DNA of 64,000 nucleotides, from assembly GCA_012184525.1 (NCBI GenBank), contig WOFQ01000017.1, forward strand, positions 248,001 through 312,000, written 5' to 3'. The position numbers were made by a program, and so were the translations under genes. Within the stretch, counting starts at the first letter, position 1; the number at the start of each line of letters is the position of its first letter. The stretch comes from Xenoacremonium recifei (Eukaryota; Ascomycota; Sordariomycetes; Hypocreales; Nectriaceae). The notes under the pieces were generated by a model. That model was not told the DNA's origin and did no database searches. It saw nothing but the letters and a program-made list of their open reading frames with translations. Positions 33,330 to 43,938 of this stretch are shown here, piece after piece.

Positions 33330-35248
33330 ATGGGCAGAGCACGGGTGGTTCGGTCGAAAACAGGTTCCTCCTCTCCACAATCATCCCTGTTCTAGGATTT
33401 GATCTAAGCATTTTCAAAGGCTGCCAATCGTGCCGGCGAAGAAAGGTCCGCTGTGACGAGCGAAAGCCGATTTGTCGTGCGTGCGAGCGCTTGGAGCTGG
33501 TCTGCGTCTTCCAGCCGGGCACTTCAACAGTCTCTACGGAGGCAAGCAAATTTCGCGTACGATTCGTTAATTCTTCGTACTCCAAGTTGCAAGCAGAAAG
33601 ATCTAGTCCTGTCCAGGAACGCTCGTCACCGCAACAGGCACGGACGCACATCCCGTCAAGTTCGGTTCGCCGCCATGACACAGCACCCCTAGATGGCGGC
33701 TTCCAGGATGAAGCTATTGGTGATAACTCACAGAGCGCTCTGATTAACTCCAGCTCGGCAATGCTGGTAATGAATGATGCCTCCGGTGCAGGGCTTCCTA
33801 CTCAGGAGCAGCCAGTCGAGTCGGCGACCTGCTCACCAGCAAATTCGCTCGAGGCCGGGGGAGGCATTACTTATGCGCCTACCTTCTTCGACTTGAACAT
33901 GAACTTTGACCTACTCTGTGAAGATTGGCCGACTTTCCCCCAAGTAACCGGCGATAATAATGTGCTGCAAGATCCAACTCAAGTTGAAGCTCTAGCGGGC
34001 GAGCCAGCACCCCAACCAAGCCAAGTTATTATCAACCCAAATGACCATAACCTCATCCAACATTACCTGAATGTAATGACGCGCTTCACCAAGATACGCA
34101 GCACAGGAGATGAGAATATGTACAGCCAAATATTCAGCAACATGGCTTTGTTTTACGCGCCTCTTTATAATGCGACAATGGCGTGGACGGCTCTACACCT
34201 CGGCCAGACACGATTAGACCCCGATTTGGTTCGTCAAGCGGATGAGAGATACAACTACGCTGTGTCTTTGATGCATCAGGACCAAGACGTTGCTCAACAT
34301 TTTGAGCTTTCCTTGGTTACGATTTGGTTTGCCTTGCAGTTTGAGCTGCTGGCAGCTCGGAGCGTTGACTCATTCTGCCGCCATCTACAGTTTACTGCGG
34401 ACCTGCTGTATGCACATCGTCGGCATCAGCAAGCTGGGGGAGAGGCTGTACCATTGGGACCGATAGGTTCCCGTATTCTCGTCTGGCTGGGCTCTTACGA
34501 CGCACGAGCAGCCTGGATCGGGGAAGCAGGACGCCTCCTGCAAAACTTAGAACTTTTCTGCTCTGACTACGACTTCCTGGATATGGCGTTCCCGGAGACA
34601 ATTGCTGGCGCCGGCTCTGCAAGTCTGAAGCCTTGCCTACGTTTGACTGTGGAACTAGACATGATAGAAGGTCGGATCGCACATTTACACTGTCGGACCA
34701 CTTCAGCCCCCCTCGCAACTTGGTCGGCCGTACAAGCCGACCTAATGTCCATTCGAAAGCGACTGGAGGAGGACGTCACTGTTGCTCCTGTACTCGCAGC
34801 TATCTTGACGCCGGGCCGCTCGCTTACTGGCAAGATCGCTACGAGGGGCTTCAATAGTCTGCTGCTCCTTGCATCATTTTATAGCGTCGTTATCGGATTT
34901 CACCGCGCTCTGCCAGCCGATATGATTGATAACTTGCCGAGCAAGCTGATGTCGGCCGAGAATGCAGCGGTACGCATCGTTCGGATAGCTTCATGGGTCT
35001 CTAGATTTCGACCCCCTTCTCCACAGAATATTTGGCCACGGATACTTTTCATGGCTGGTATAGAGACCACCGATCTCGTTTACCAAGACTGGGTTCTGAA
35101 AACCCTTTCTGAAGGCGAGCTCTGGGGCGTTAATGTGGGCAAAACACGTGCTTTACTTGAAAAGATGATAAAAAAGCAGAGTAGAGAGGGAACTAGAGTG
35201 GACTACCTGGACGTCATGCGAGAGTCCACAGGACTGTTCATCATTTGA
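33330..35248 (+). CDS. Zn2Cys6 transcription factor with Fungal_trans_2-type domain
   Basis: Two exons (33330-33363 and 33420-35248) give 620 residues. The short first exon, MGRARVVRSKT, joins across a 56-base intron to complete a Zn(II)2Cys6 cluster with cysteines at about 13, 16, 23, 30, 33 and 40 (CQSCRRRKVRCDERKPIC...). The donor is GTTCCT, weaker than usual, but the join gives the standard basic lead-in. After a low-conservation, Ser/Gln-rich linker, residues from about 230 on resemble the regulatory domain of PF11951-type factors (FSNMALFYAPLYNATMAW, LVTIWFALQFELLAA). It is a nuclear gene regulator. Divergent placement from the MFS carrier suggests it controls that carrier. Confidence 0.9.
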
Positions 35249-35517
35249 TAGCACATAATTGTTTTAGCTAGAACCTTTTTGTCACAAGAGATATCCAGTC
35301 TAAAATGATCTTAGCTCCTCTGTTGATTCTGGCTCTACGTAGGCTAAAGTAGTACGCATAATCGAGTCTCGCTCTTCTCTCTGATTTAGTCTTCGCTTCC
35401 AGTCGCCAAGATAGGCAACTGGGTCGCCTTGCCTCCGCCCAACTCTCCGATATGAATCAGATGCGTAGGAGTAGCCTTTCGACGTAATTATTCTTCAAAT
35501 CAGCAAGCGATCAAGCA

Positions 35518-37357
35518 ATGGAGAAACAGAAGAGTCTGACTGTTTCCCGTGCAGGCCCTGAAGGGCGACGCCTGCTTAGCTGCATCGGGCTGATAAGCAT
35601 CATTTGTTTGGCAATCATTCACTTACCGCCCAGTCTTTATGCGTCAGTCACTTCTCCAGCGTCAGCATGCAGACTTGCATGGCAGAAAGGTGCTAAGGCC
35701 GAAGCTGATGCCGGGACTTGGTGCCCTATACCGGCAGTTACCATACCGCGGGATGACGGGCTATTGTTGAGTGATCATCTCATGAGTGACAAGCAGTTAA
35801 GGATGCAAGTCAATCGCCTTTCTGCTGCAGTTAACATTCCGACACAAAGTTATGACGACAACGGGGATGTAGATGAAGATCCACGATGGGAAACTTTTGG
35901 GGACTTCCACCGTTTGCTGAGAAAGCTCTTCCCGCTCACGTACGCCTTGTTTTATCTGATCTTGTTGGTATGGAGAACTAATGAGCTCTTCTAGCCATAA
36001 AAATCTCCAAGTTGATCATGTCAATCGATATGGACTGATATTTACGCTTCGTGGGAAGAATTCTAGCCTGAAGCCGGTGCTTTTCACAGCACATCAAGAT
36101 GTCGTCCCTGCTGATGAAACCTCGGGATGGACTCACCCACCTTTCTCTGCGGACTATGATGGTTCTTTCCTTTGGGGCAGAGGCTCAACCGATTGTAAGA
36201 ATGTTCTTATAGGACTTCTTTCAGTTATGGAAGACTTACTCTTGCAATCCTTCGAGCCCCAACGAACCATCGTATTTGCCTTTGGCTTCGATGAAGAAAC
36301 TGGGGGTGCTCGTGGCGCCACAGAGCTATCCAAGGTTCTGGCCAGTACATGGGGACCGGATGCCTTCTTATTAGTCTTGGATGAAGGTGGAATGGGTATT
36401 CAGAAATTCGGAGACATTCTGTACGCTTATCCTGGCGTCGGTGAAAAGGGATACTATGACATACAACTTACTCTACATGTGCAAGGCGGACATAGCTCAA
36501 AGCCCCCACCTCATACCGGGATTGGAGTCGTGGCAGATATGATTCTTGCCCTGGAGAATAACCCCTATGTGCCACGTCTTACCGACACGAACCCCTTCCG
36601 ACGCGTCTTGGAGTGCAGAGTGAGGCACTCTCCTGACGCAGTGCCATCGTGGCTGCACCATGCTCTTCTCTATGACGAGGACAAAGAAATTGGCCGAAAG
36701 CTGGCAGAGGAAGGCTCAGACGAGAAGTGGTTGGTCCAGACAAGTCAGGCCGTTGACGTGATTAACGGAGGCATAAAAGTCAACGCTCTCCCTGAAAAGA
36801 TAGAGCTGATGATAAATCATCGCATCTCGTTGCATGAATCGGCTGCCCTCATCAACAAGCATATCCGCGACACTCTAACGCCAATCGCTCACAAGTATAA
36901 TCTAAAGCTTCCAAATTCCCTTTCATTTGGCATCCAGACGGCATCGGATGTTGCTTACGATGGGGTGATGGATATGGAGGTGATGCAGTATTTGCCACCG
37001 TCACCAATCACTCCGACAAACAACGACGTCTGGGAAATTTTCAGTGGCACGTTGCGATTTGTGTTCGAGAGTGCAACCAGACATAGTGCCTCCACAATGG
37101 TCCCTGTCAGTAGTATAATGACTGGAAACACCGATACCGTGCATTACTGGAATGTCTCAAAGAACATATACAGATTCACACCTTCGCGAACCGGAACGAG
37201 ATTGAACACGCATGGAACAGATGAGCGCATGGAGATGACAGCACACTTGGAGGGAATGCGGTTCTATTATGGTAAGCCCCTCATGAAGAAGCGTGTTCAG
37301 TACTAATATTGACTTTTAGATTTGATTCGAAATCTGGATAACTTTGACAAATATTAA
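35518..37357 (+). CDS. M20 metallocarboxypeptidase, vacuolar CPS1-like
   Basis: Three exons (35518-35939, 35995-37271, 37320-37357) give 578 residues. A signal-anchor helix (about 20-40, LLSCIGLISIICLAIIHL) precedes the peptidase. Zinc-site motifs are in order: TAHQDVVP, GRGSTDCKN, FDEETGG and LDEGG, and near the C-terminus TGNTDTVHYW supplies the last His. The tiny third exon encodes DLIRNLDNFDKY, the expected family end; reading through the intron instead would give an atypical tail. CPS1-type enzymes release C-terminal residues from short peptides with Gly near the end, in the vacuole, and help growth on peptides as nitrogen source. This fits the nearby organic-anion/dipeptide-type carrier and amidohydrolase. 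Confidence 0.92.
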
Positions 37358-37747
37358 AGATCCGGATAGTTCCCAATCCGGAGAATATATAGTCCTATGA
37401 ACGTGGATATTGATATTTGCTATTAGATCACTCAGATATACACCGCCTAAACTGGACGAAGCTGTTGTGAACCACCGCGTTAGTGACCTTTGCTGAACAA
37501 TTAAGACATCTCTTGGTACATGGTCCAAGATGTCCTATGTACTTCGCTCGATGATGACGTAGCAATTCAACAGATTATTCAAAAGCGTTATGCCAATTTA
37601 CTTCTCTCAAGCAGATATAGGTACAAAATATCTCTCAGCTGAATCCACAACACCCTCACAAAACCTCCGATTATCGAGAAAAAGAATCCCCTCCACTATG
37701 ATACCAATTGTGACGCAAATTAATACAACAGCGACTGAGACCTTAGA
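37358..37747. other. Intergenic, 390 bases
   Basis: Convergent 3' regions of the M20 peptidase and the small GPI-type protein. No gene or repeat of note. Confidence 0.4.
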
Positions 37748-38303
37748 TCATACCAGGTTGAGCACAGCTAGCATTGCAGCCAGACCGGCAATGATTCCGA
37801 TCATTGGGGTGTTAAGGTTAGCAGCACCCGTGCTATCAGCAGACCCAGCAGCGCTCGTAGTCGTGGCAGAGCCTGCATCAGAGTCAGAGGCAGTTGGAAC
37901 TAAGGTTGATGATGCAAAGAGAGAAGAAACATGAATGATGGCGGATACGGATGTAGAGACCGGGGTAGAAGTACCAGAGCCTGAGCCCGAGGTTTCAGAA
38001 CTGCCACCTTCAGCGGCCTTCACTTTGCTGTCGTAGTCCGGGTCATCGATTTGCAGGGACTGCCGCCAACGCAGCAGTACTCATTATCGCTTCCGATTAT
38101 ACCAATACCTGGGCAGCACTTCTGATTACCACTGTTCCCGATGATACCTTGACCAGCTGGGCAGGTGAGCTAGAAGGGCGATAAATGGTTAGAGTAAAAG
38201 GACAAGCAGATGGGTCTGGACTGGGCATAGATACTAACTGCATCAGCAAGCCAAGCACTGTGACGCACGCAAAGGCGCTAGCGGTGAGTTTAGCAGTGAA
38301 CAT
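37748..38303 (-). pseudogene. Small cysteine-rich GPI-type surface protein with apparent frameshift
   Basis: Exon 1 (38303-38235) encodes a secretion signal, MFTAKLTASAFACVTVLGLLMQL; a 65-base intron follows. Exon 2 (from 38169) continues in frame with CPAGQGIIGNSGNQKCCPG and EYCCVGGSPCKSM, a Cys-paired domain, and stops after about 50 codons. Just past an AAA run (plus-strand TTT at 38050-38052) the other frame opens with DDPDYDSKVKAAEGG, then a long Ser/Thr/Ala-rich stretch and a C-terminal hydrophobic tail, MIGIIAGLAAMLAVLNLV, typical of GPI attachment. The two pieces look like one gene broken by a one-base slip in a homopolymer. A sequencing error, or an intron with a weak GTACTG donor that would delete a Cys pair, are the alternatives. 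No function is assigned. Confidence 0.6.
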
Positions 38304-39502
38304 GATGCTGCGAAGGTAGTTGGTTTGATTGTGATAGGGTGTATTGAAGTGGATGGTGTTGATTGAGATGTGGATGAGTGATGAGCACAGTATGTATGAG
38401 GATGACCCTTTATATAATCTTGGAAGAAAGCATGAGCGCAGTTTCAATACTTTCCATAATTAATGAGAGCTATAAGCGAGACATTGAGGAGCTTGCCGGC
38501 CTCCATCGATTTTCCGTGCTAACGTTTCCATAAAGGGCGTTCTTTCTGCATCACACGGACCCAAGCCTCACCTAGCATTTACAAAGGTCCTGATTACCTC
38601 AATTTTTAAAGCTTAGGGCTTACTTGTCTCCGTATTTTATTATGCTTATTCCCTGCAAGGGTAATCCTCAGGAGTGATAATGTGCGGTGTGGCTGTGACG
38701 TTGGTGTCATGTTATCACAACTGTTGAATGAGTTAGCAGAAGCAGCCGAAAGAGAATGAATACGCATGGATCAAGGGATCCAAGTTCATTATCGTGGTCT
38801 AATCAAACTATGCCCGATGTAACTTTAATGTAAGGGGTACGGTGTTACGGATGAAGCGCGTGTGCATGTGAATGACATGTGACTTAGCATGTTGTTGAAA
38901 ATTTCAGTTGCCATTAAAAACAATTGGTTAGACTAAATTAAATTTAGAATCAAATGGAGTCTAGAGACTCCTTGCATCTTATGTCAGTTACGGCTCTTGT
39001 TCCTTGTAGGGCTGATGGGCTGAGGCGCGAGTTCATCCCGAATAGGCAATTCTTCAGCATCAGTGGAGATCTCACCCTGCAAATGTCAATATCGCCTGAC
39101 TTGCAGTACGAGGCTGCCATCTTTGTGCCCAACAGGAGATTGCATAGCTGTAGAATAACGGAGAGAGCGATCGCCGTCGTGGGGGCGACACCCTGCCCTT
39201 GACCATTGTAATAGACAAGGCATGCTGACGTCTTGTACAATGATGAGCTGCAGGAAGTAAATCCTCATCATCGCGCGTTGTATTGCCTCCTGGGGTAAAC
39301 AAGCAACATGCACTACCATGATACGTTTCTTTGCATACGGGACCAAGTAGAGAAGACCAAAAGAATTTGAATGCAGTCTATGAAGTATATAATAGAGTCC
39401 TTCGGCGTCATGGAGAAGTTCGATTCCATTATCACCTCATTGACAAATTAAACCTCCTGAACGTAGCTGAGTCATTTATAATACTTCTTACTATCCTTCA
39501 GC
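38304..39502. other. Intergenic, 1.2 kb
   Basis: Divergent upstream regions of the GPI-type gene and the TAP-type peptidase. Overlapping frames on both strands at 38.95-39.35 kb lack any domain, reliable start or exon structure and are not annotated. A 15-base AT palindrome lies at 38933-38947. Confidence 0.4.
38408..38416 (-). promoter_or_regulatory. TATA box of the GPI-type gene
   Basis: On the minus strand the bases read TATATAAAG, 105 bases before the start codon at 38303. Position and sequence fit a fungal TATA element and suggest that the gene is, or recently was, expressed. Confidence 0.5.
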
Positions 39503-41089
39503 ATGTGCCGGTCTATTATACTGGCAATGACAATATTCTCACTTGCCCGGGCGTTCCCTGGCTCAGATTCTATATCCTGGGGCGACTGTCCACCTCTTCT
39601 TTCTCAACACGGAAAGATTGCCCAGTGCGGCAATATTTCTGTACCTCTGGATTGGGACTACCCAGAGAAAGGGAACGTGACCCTAGGCATGGCCAAATAT
39701 CCAGCCCAGAAGCCAGAGGTAAGTCGTAATATCAGCAGCTCAATTTGGTTCTAATTAGAGGATGTGTAGGAGCGCAAGGGCACTATCTTTTGGCAGCCAG
39801 GCGGGCCAGGGGAACCGGCCACCCAACACATCGCGCTAATTGAAACTGGCTCTTTCTACTTGAGCCCTCAGGTCCTCGATCATTTCGACATAATCGGTGT
39901 TGATGTTCGTGGCTCGGGCTTGAGTAGTCCCATCAATTGCGACGCCGATATTTACAACGCTCGGTTCCCTTGGCCGATTGACACACAAGAGAAGTGGGAA
40001 TCTGTTGTAGAAACTAACATTGCGTTTCGAGAGAGTTGCCTTCGCATGACTGGTAACGACCTAATCGACTATATGGACTCGGTCGATATCGCTCGAGATT
40101 ATGAAGCCATTCGGATTGCGTTAGGGGGAGAACCTATGAACTGGCTGGGTATGTCTTACGGAACGACCCTTGGTTTGCTTTATGCTGAACATTTCCCTTA
40201 CAACATACGATCAATGGTTCTTGACGGTCCGATTCCTGGCCAAACATCCAAACTCTCGGATTTCACCCAAGCAGCTGCAGGCTCCGACGCTGCATTCAGA
40301 GTAGCTCTCCGCTGGTGTCGAGACTCTAATGATACTGCCTGTCCTGCTGTACCTGAAGGGCAGACGAAGTCAGCCGAAGAGCTTTGGAACGACATCATTG
40401 CTCAGGCAGAGAGGGAGCCCATCAAATGCTCTGATGCTAATTATTGCACTCATGGGGACATGACAGCACTGGAGATACGGAATGCGGCCATACAGTGGCT
40501 CTACGTTACAAGCACTTGGGGTGTCGTCACGGCAGCAATATACAACACCACCGAAACTAACGATACGGCTGCTTTCACTTCCAAGCTACCTTTCGCTGCA
40601 AATACAGATGGCGGAGATCCACTTCAAGCCTATACAAACTCCTACAAGTTTGCCAATCGCGCCGTGGTCTGCCAAGACCAGGAACATAACTATGCTGGAT
40701 ATTTGGAGACACAGAGACTAGACATCATGGTTCGAGAACTCAGCCCACTTCTTCGGGGGGTGTCTCCCATCTTCGATTTCCAATTAAACTGTCTGGGATG
40801 GCCAGAACCGGTACGAAATCGGCCGCACAAGGTTTCGATCGCTAGGACCGAGAAACTGCCGATGATCTTGATGGTCCAAGGCATCTACGACAACGCGACG
40901 CCCCTTTCGTTCGGACTACAGTTGCGAGAAGATATCGGCAATGACCGAGTAGTAACTGTTTTCAGAGATGGAGGCGGCCATGGAAGCTTTGTCCAGACGA
41001 ACGCGTCGAGTTCAGAAACTGTAGCAACTGTCGAGAAGTACCTACTTGACCTGAGTCTGCCCGAGGATGGCACGATATACGAGTCGTAA
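39503..41089 (+). CDS. Secreted TAP-like alpha/beta-hydrolase (tripeptidyl aminopeptidase type)
   Basis: Two exons (39503-39718, 39770-41089) give 511 residues. The N-terminus MCRSIILAMTIFSLARA is a secretion signal, and several N-glycosylation sites are present. The alpha/beta-hydrolase core has WQPGGPGEPA (oxyanion-hole strand), DVRGSGLS, the nucleophile elbow LGMSYGTT, and later the acid DNATP and His in GGGHGSF, which belong to the TAP C-terminal domain. Such enzymes cleave di- or tripeptides from peptide N-termini outside the cell, although some act on esters. With the M20 peptidase and the carrier upstream, it fits peptide nitrogen use. The intron has a GTAAGT donor. Confidence 0.92.
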
Positions 41090-41601
41090 AGAAGACGCAG
41101 AACTTTACCTGGTCGCTGTTGGAGACGGAATGCCGGTAATATCTCGAAAATGTCTACTTCCTCCGAGTCTCGCTGATCTGTGTCGTTATTCAGTATTGCG
41201 CCTCTTTACAGTTGGTTTGGGTCTGATCCTTCCAAATCTTTGTCAATTTTCGTCGTTGATTTACTAGGATGGACAAATCTATGGCCGGTTATGTGATCCG
41301 AATGGAACTCATCCAATCTTGTCCCTACTCGCCTTCGGGAATCTGTGGAGCAACATAGCAAATTGGAATTTATATCATTATCTTTGGACCATGCTCCAAT
41401 GGCTTAAAGGATGATTCCTTGATCGGCCTCCAATGGAAGCCTTGTTGTCAAGCTGACACATCCATGCTGCATTTTTCCCCAATCTGGACAATGTTGCGCT
41501 TGATGAGTAATGCTGACAAGGATGGCGAAGATAAAAGTATACCCGACGACGTAAAAAAAACTCGAATTCTTAACTTCAATTCCTTCCGATCAGTAGCGAA
41601 G
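41090..41601. other. Intergenic, 512 bases
   Basis: Between the TAP-type peptidase and the next Zn2Cys6 factor, both on the plus strand. No gene, RNA or repeat recognised. A run of A at about 41553-41559 lies just before the regulator start. Confidence 0.4.
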
Positions 41602-43282
41602 ATGCCAGGCGTACCAACATCAAATCGATGTCAACGCTGCAAGAAAAGAAAGATCAAAGTATGAAGAACCATGCTAGACACGCAGATTTCGACTGACAGT
41701 TGGAGTGCGATGAGCAATGGCCGACATGCACAGCTTGCGCCCGAGCGAAAATCCCTTGTTCGGGACCGCCAACCGCCATGAGATTTGTCCACCATACTTT
41801 TCAAGTCCAAAATGACGATATCAGGCAGGGAAAGGTGCTATCGCCGACGCCCATGGTCCTTCCGCTAGGTCCTAGGGTGCTGTCCGATTTGGAATTGCGC
41901 CCTAAGAAGAACAAGAATGCAGACGAGATCCAGGGAGGAGCATTATTTGGCTGCCAACGCCTCTCGTACTCGGCCGTTGGGAGGAACCCAACCACGGTAG
42001 CGGATCGTGTTGCTACTCGCTTAGTCGGATTCTTAAGCCATGAAGACGCGTCGTGGAGTTTTCTGACCAGTGTCGGCTACATGAAATATCTCCCGGCTCA
42101 CCTGAGCGAAAGTGCGGCGCTCCGAGATAGCGTTGCTTTGGCATGCTCAACTTGGTCCAATTTCCGAAAAGGAATCCCAGCCCAAGATTTAATAGACTTG
42201 CAGATGTATGGCAAAGCTATACGGAGTATCAAGCGAGCTCTCGCCGACCCTGGCAACATCACCTGTGAGACTCTCGCTGCGGTAACCGTAATGGAACGAA
42301 TTGATGCTATATTTGATGCAAGACGGCACCGTTTTGAAACGCGCCATGTCCCCGGTATTCAGGTCATTATGATGCAACGAGGGCCCCCAGACCTGGAGAA
42401 TGATCTCGAGGTCCAGTTAGCTGTGGAAAATCACGCCACCTTGGTAAGTATCAACACCACGGAAACAATTTCGCCCCCAGCTAACTAGTAAAGTTGACCT
42501 TTTGGCTTGCTGAAGGAGGCGAAAACTTCTTCCTCCGCTCACCCTGGAAAGAACGGATGGAAGAGATTGCACAAAGGTGCCCTTCTGCTACCAATGATCG
42601 AAGAGATGGTTATGTGATCGGCCGCTTCTTTGGTTACTGGCCAGAGATAGTACATCAATTTCATCGTATCCATCAATGCCATGATAACGAGATTTCAAAC
42701 CAGACGCAGATCAGCGCGTTGCATTATCGGCTTCTGAGCCTCCAAGAGGAGTTGACGTCTAAAGGCGAATTTATAATTCAAAAGGCCTTTCGTACAGGAC
42801 GCATCAAGAAGCAAACTGATGATGAGTCGCCTTTCGGTCTCAAGTTCCATTTCGAGACTCTGGACACCCTGGCCTGTTTTACATCATATCTACTAATACG
42901 GTGCATCTTTAATAGGATGCTGCTCCAGATCGACAACTTCCAAAAAATTACCAATGCCGCTCTGCAGACAGAGTACGAGGAATTGTGCCACCAAATGTGG
43001 ATGTGCATTCCCGTCATGCGCCATTTGGGACAGATAGCCGGTATCATGTTCCTAGCACCGTTGTATCTTTCATATGAGGGGGCAAACATATCAGAGCAAG
43101 AGTATCTGATTGACTACATCATCGAGATAGCAGCCTACAAAGGCATGCTCCCTAAAGATAGGCAATCAGTCAAGAGTCTTGTACTTGGTATTGCAATGTT
43201 CTGGACGGGTCGGAAATCGAGTGCTGGAGCTACAAACGCATCGACGAGAGAAACGAACAACACTGAGATTTTCAACGAGTGA
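41602..43282 (+). CDS. Zn2Cys6 transcription factor
   Basis: Three exons (41602-41658, 41706-42443, 42494-43282) give 527 residues. The first 47-base intron interrupts the zinc cluster; using the acceptor at 41705 gives cysteines at 10, 13, 20, 27, 30 and 37 with perfect spacing (CQRCKKRKIK then CDEQWPTC). An earlier acceptor would insert two residues and break that spacing. The remainder has a conserved-looking all-helical middle (DSVALACSTWSNFRKG, ALADPGNITCETLAAVTVMERID) of the Fungal_trans_2 style. The C-terminal 40 residues are atypical and Thr/Asn-rich, so the last exon end may be wrong. It lies just upstream of an ABC transporter and a flavin monooxygenase and may regulate them. Confidence 0.85.
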
Positions 43283-43938
43283 TGGCATTCAGGCAATCAA
43301 AATCGTGGATGATACTCTAAAGTACAAGTATACTAAGGATGAAATAAAATTTTATAACGATAAATTATTATCGTCATCGGATTCAACAGGTTGGCTTTAT
43401 GAGTTTGAGCGGATATCACCAGCATTGCGAACAACGGCAAAGTTATTACCATGGGGCATCATGGCTAGTGGCAAGGGGTGATTTTGAATCTTGATGGGTT
43501 TGACTTATTTCTGCTCAATCCAGCTGCGCGCAAGCACTGCGATGCCCATGATCTGGGTTTACCCAGGATCGCCCCTTGATCAAAATCGGTCAATAATCTC
43601 GGCATGTCAGTGTATTTCACATCGACTAGAATCGCTGAGCATCGGAAACAGACAAGCGATCAGATTGTTATCTCGACTCGTCCCACTTGAATCGTGATCG
43701 TAGTGTGTCAGCGTTGCTCGGTCCGAGCAGGTTACCCTTTTAGGAAAGGAAGTCGGAGGGCCCGCCAGGCGAAAAATATCGGGAGTCTGGAGACGGCATT
43801 TCGCCTTCTCTACATTGAAATAATTAGCGATGTATTTTGCAGAGCTTGTACTTTTCTTATCACAGCTGATGGGAAACCTCTGCTAAACATGTATTGAACA
43901 ATCTCCGGCCGGCCGTTATCTCCCGGCTATCCAACGAA
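43283..43938. other. Intergenic, 656 bases
   Basis: Between the Zn2Cys6 factor and the ABC transporter. I searched all three plus frames for the missing first membrane segment of the transporter and did not find it. The region is AT-rich at 43340-43375, and a TGGGT/ACCCA inverted repeat lies at about 43555-43566. Confidence 0.4.

Noticed and set aside
38950..39346. Overlapping frames on both strands, one with a short hydrophobic stretch
   Set aside because: No start context, no introns, no domain match; the frames conflict with each other.
41659..41699. Earlier acceptor for the first intron of the Zn2Cys6 gene at 41602
   Set aside because: It would make a 41-base intron and insert Leu-Glu into the zinc cluster, breaking the C-x6-C spacing; the acceptor at 41705 gives the exact pattern.
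43491..43897. Two short plus-strand frames before the ABC transporter as its missing N-terminal exons
   Set aside because: Neither encodes a membrane helix or the expected family start, and no consistent splice signals link them to 44034.
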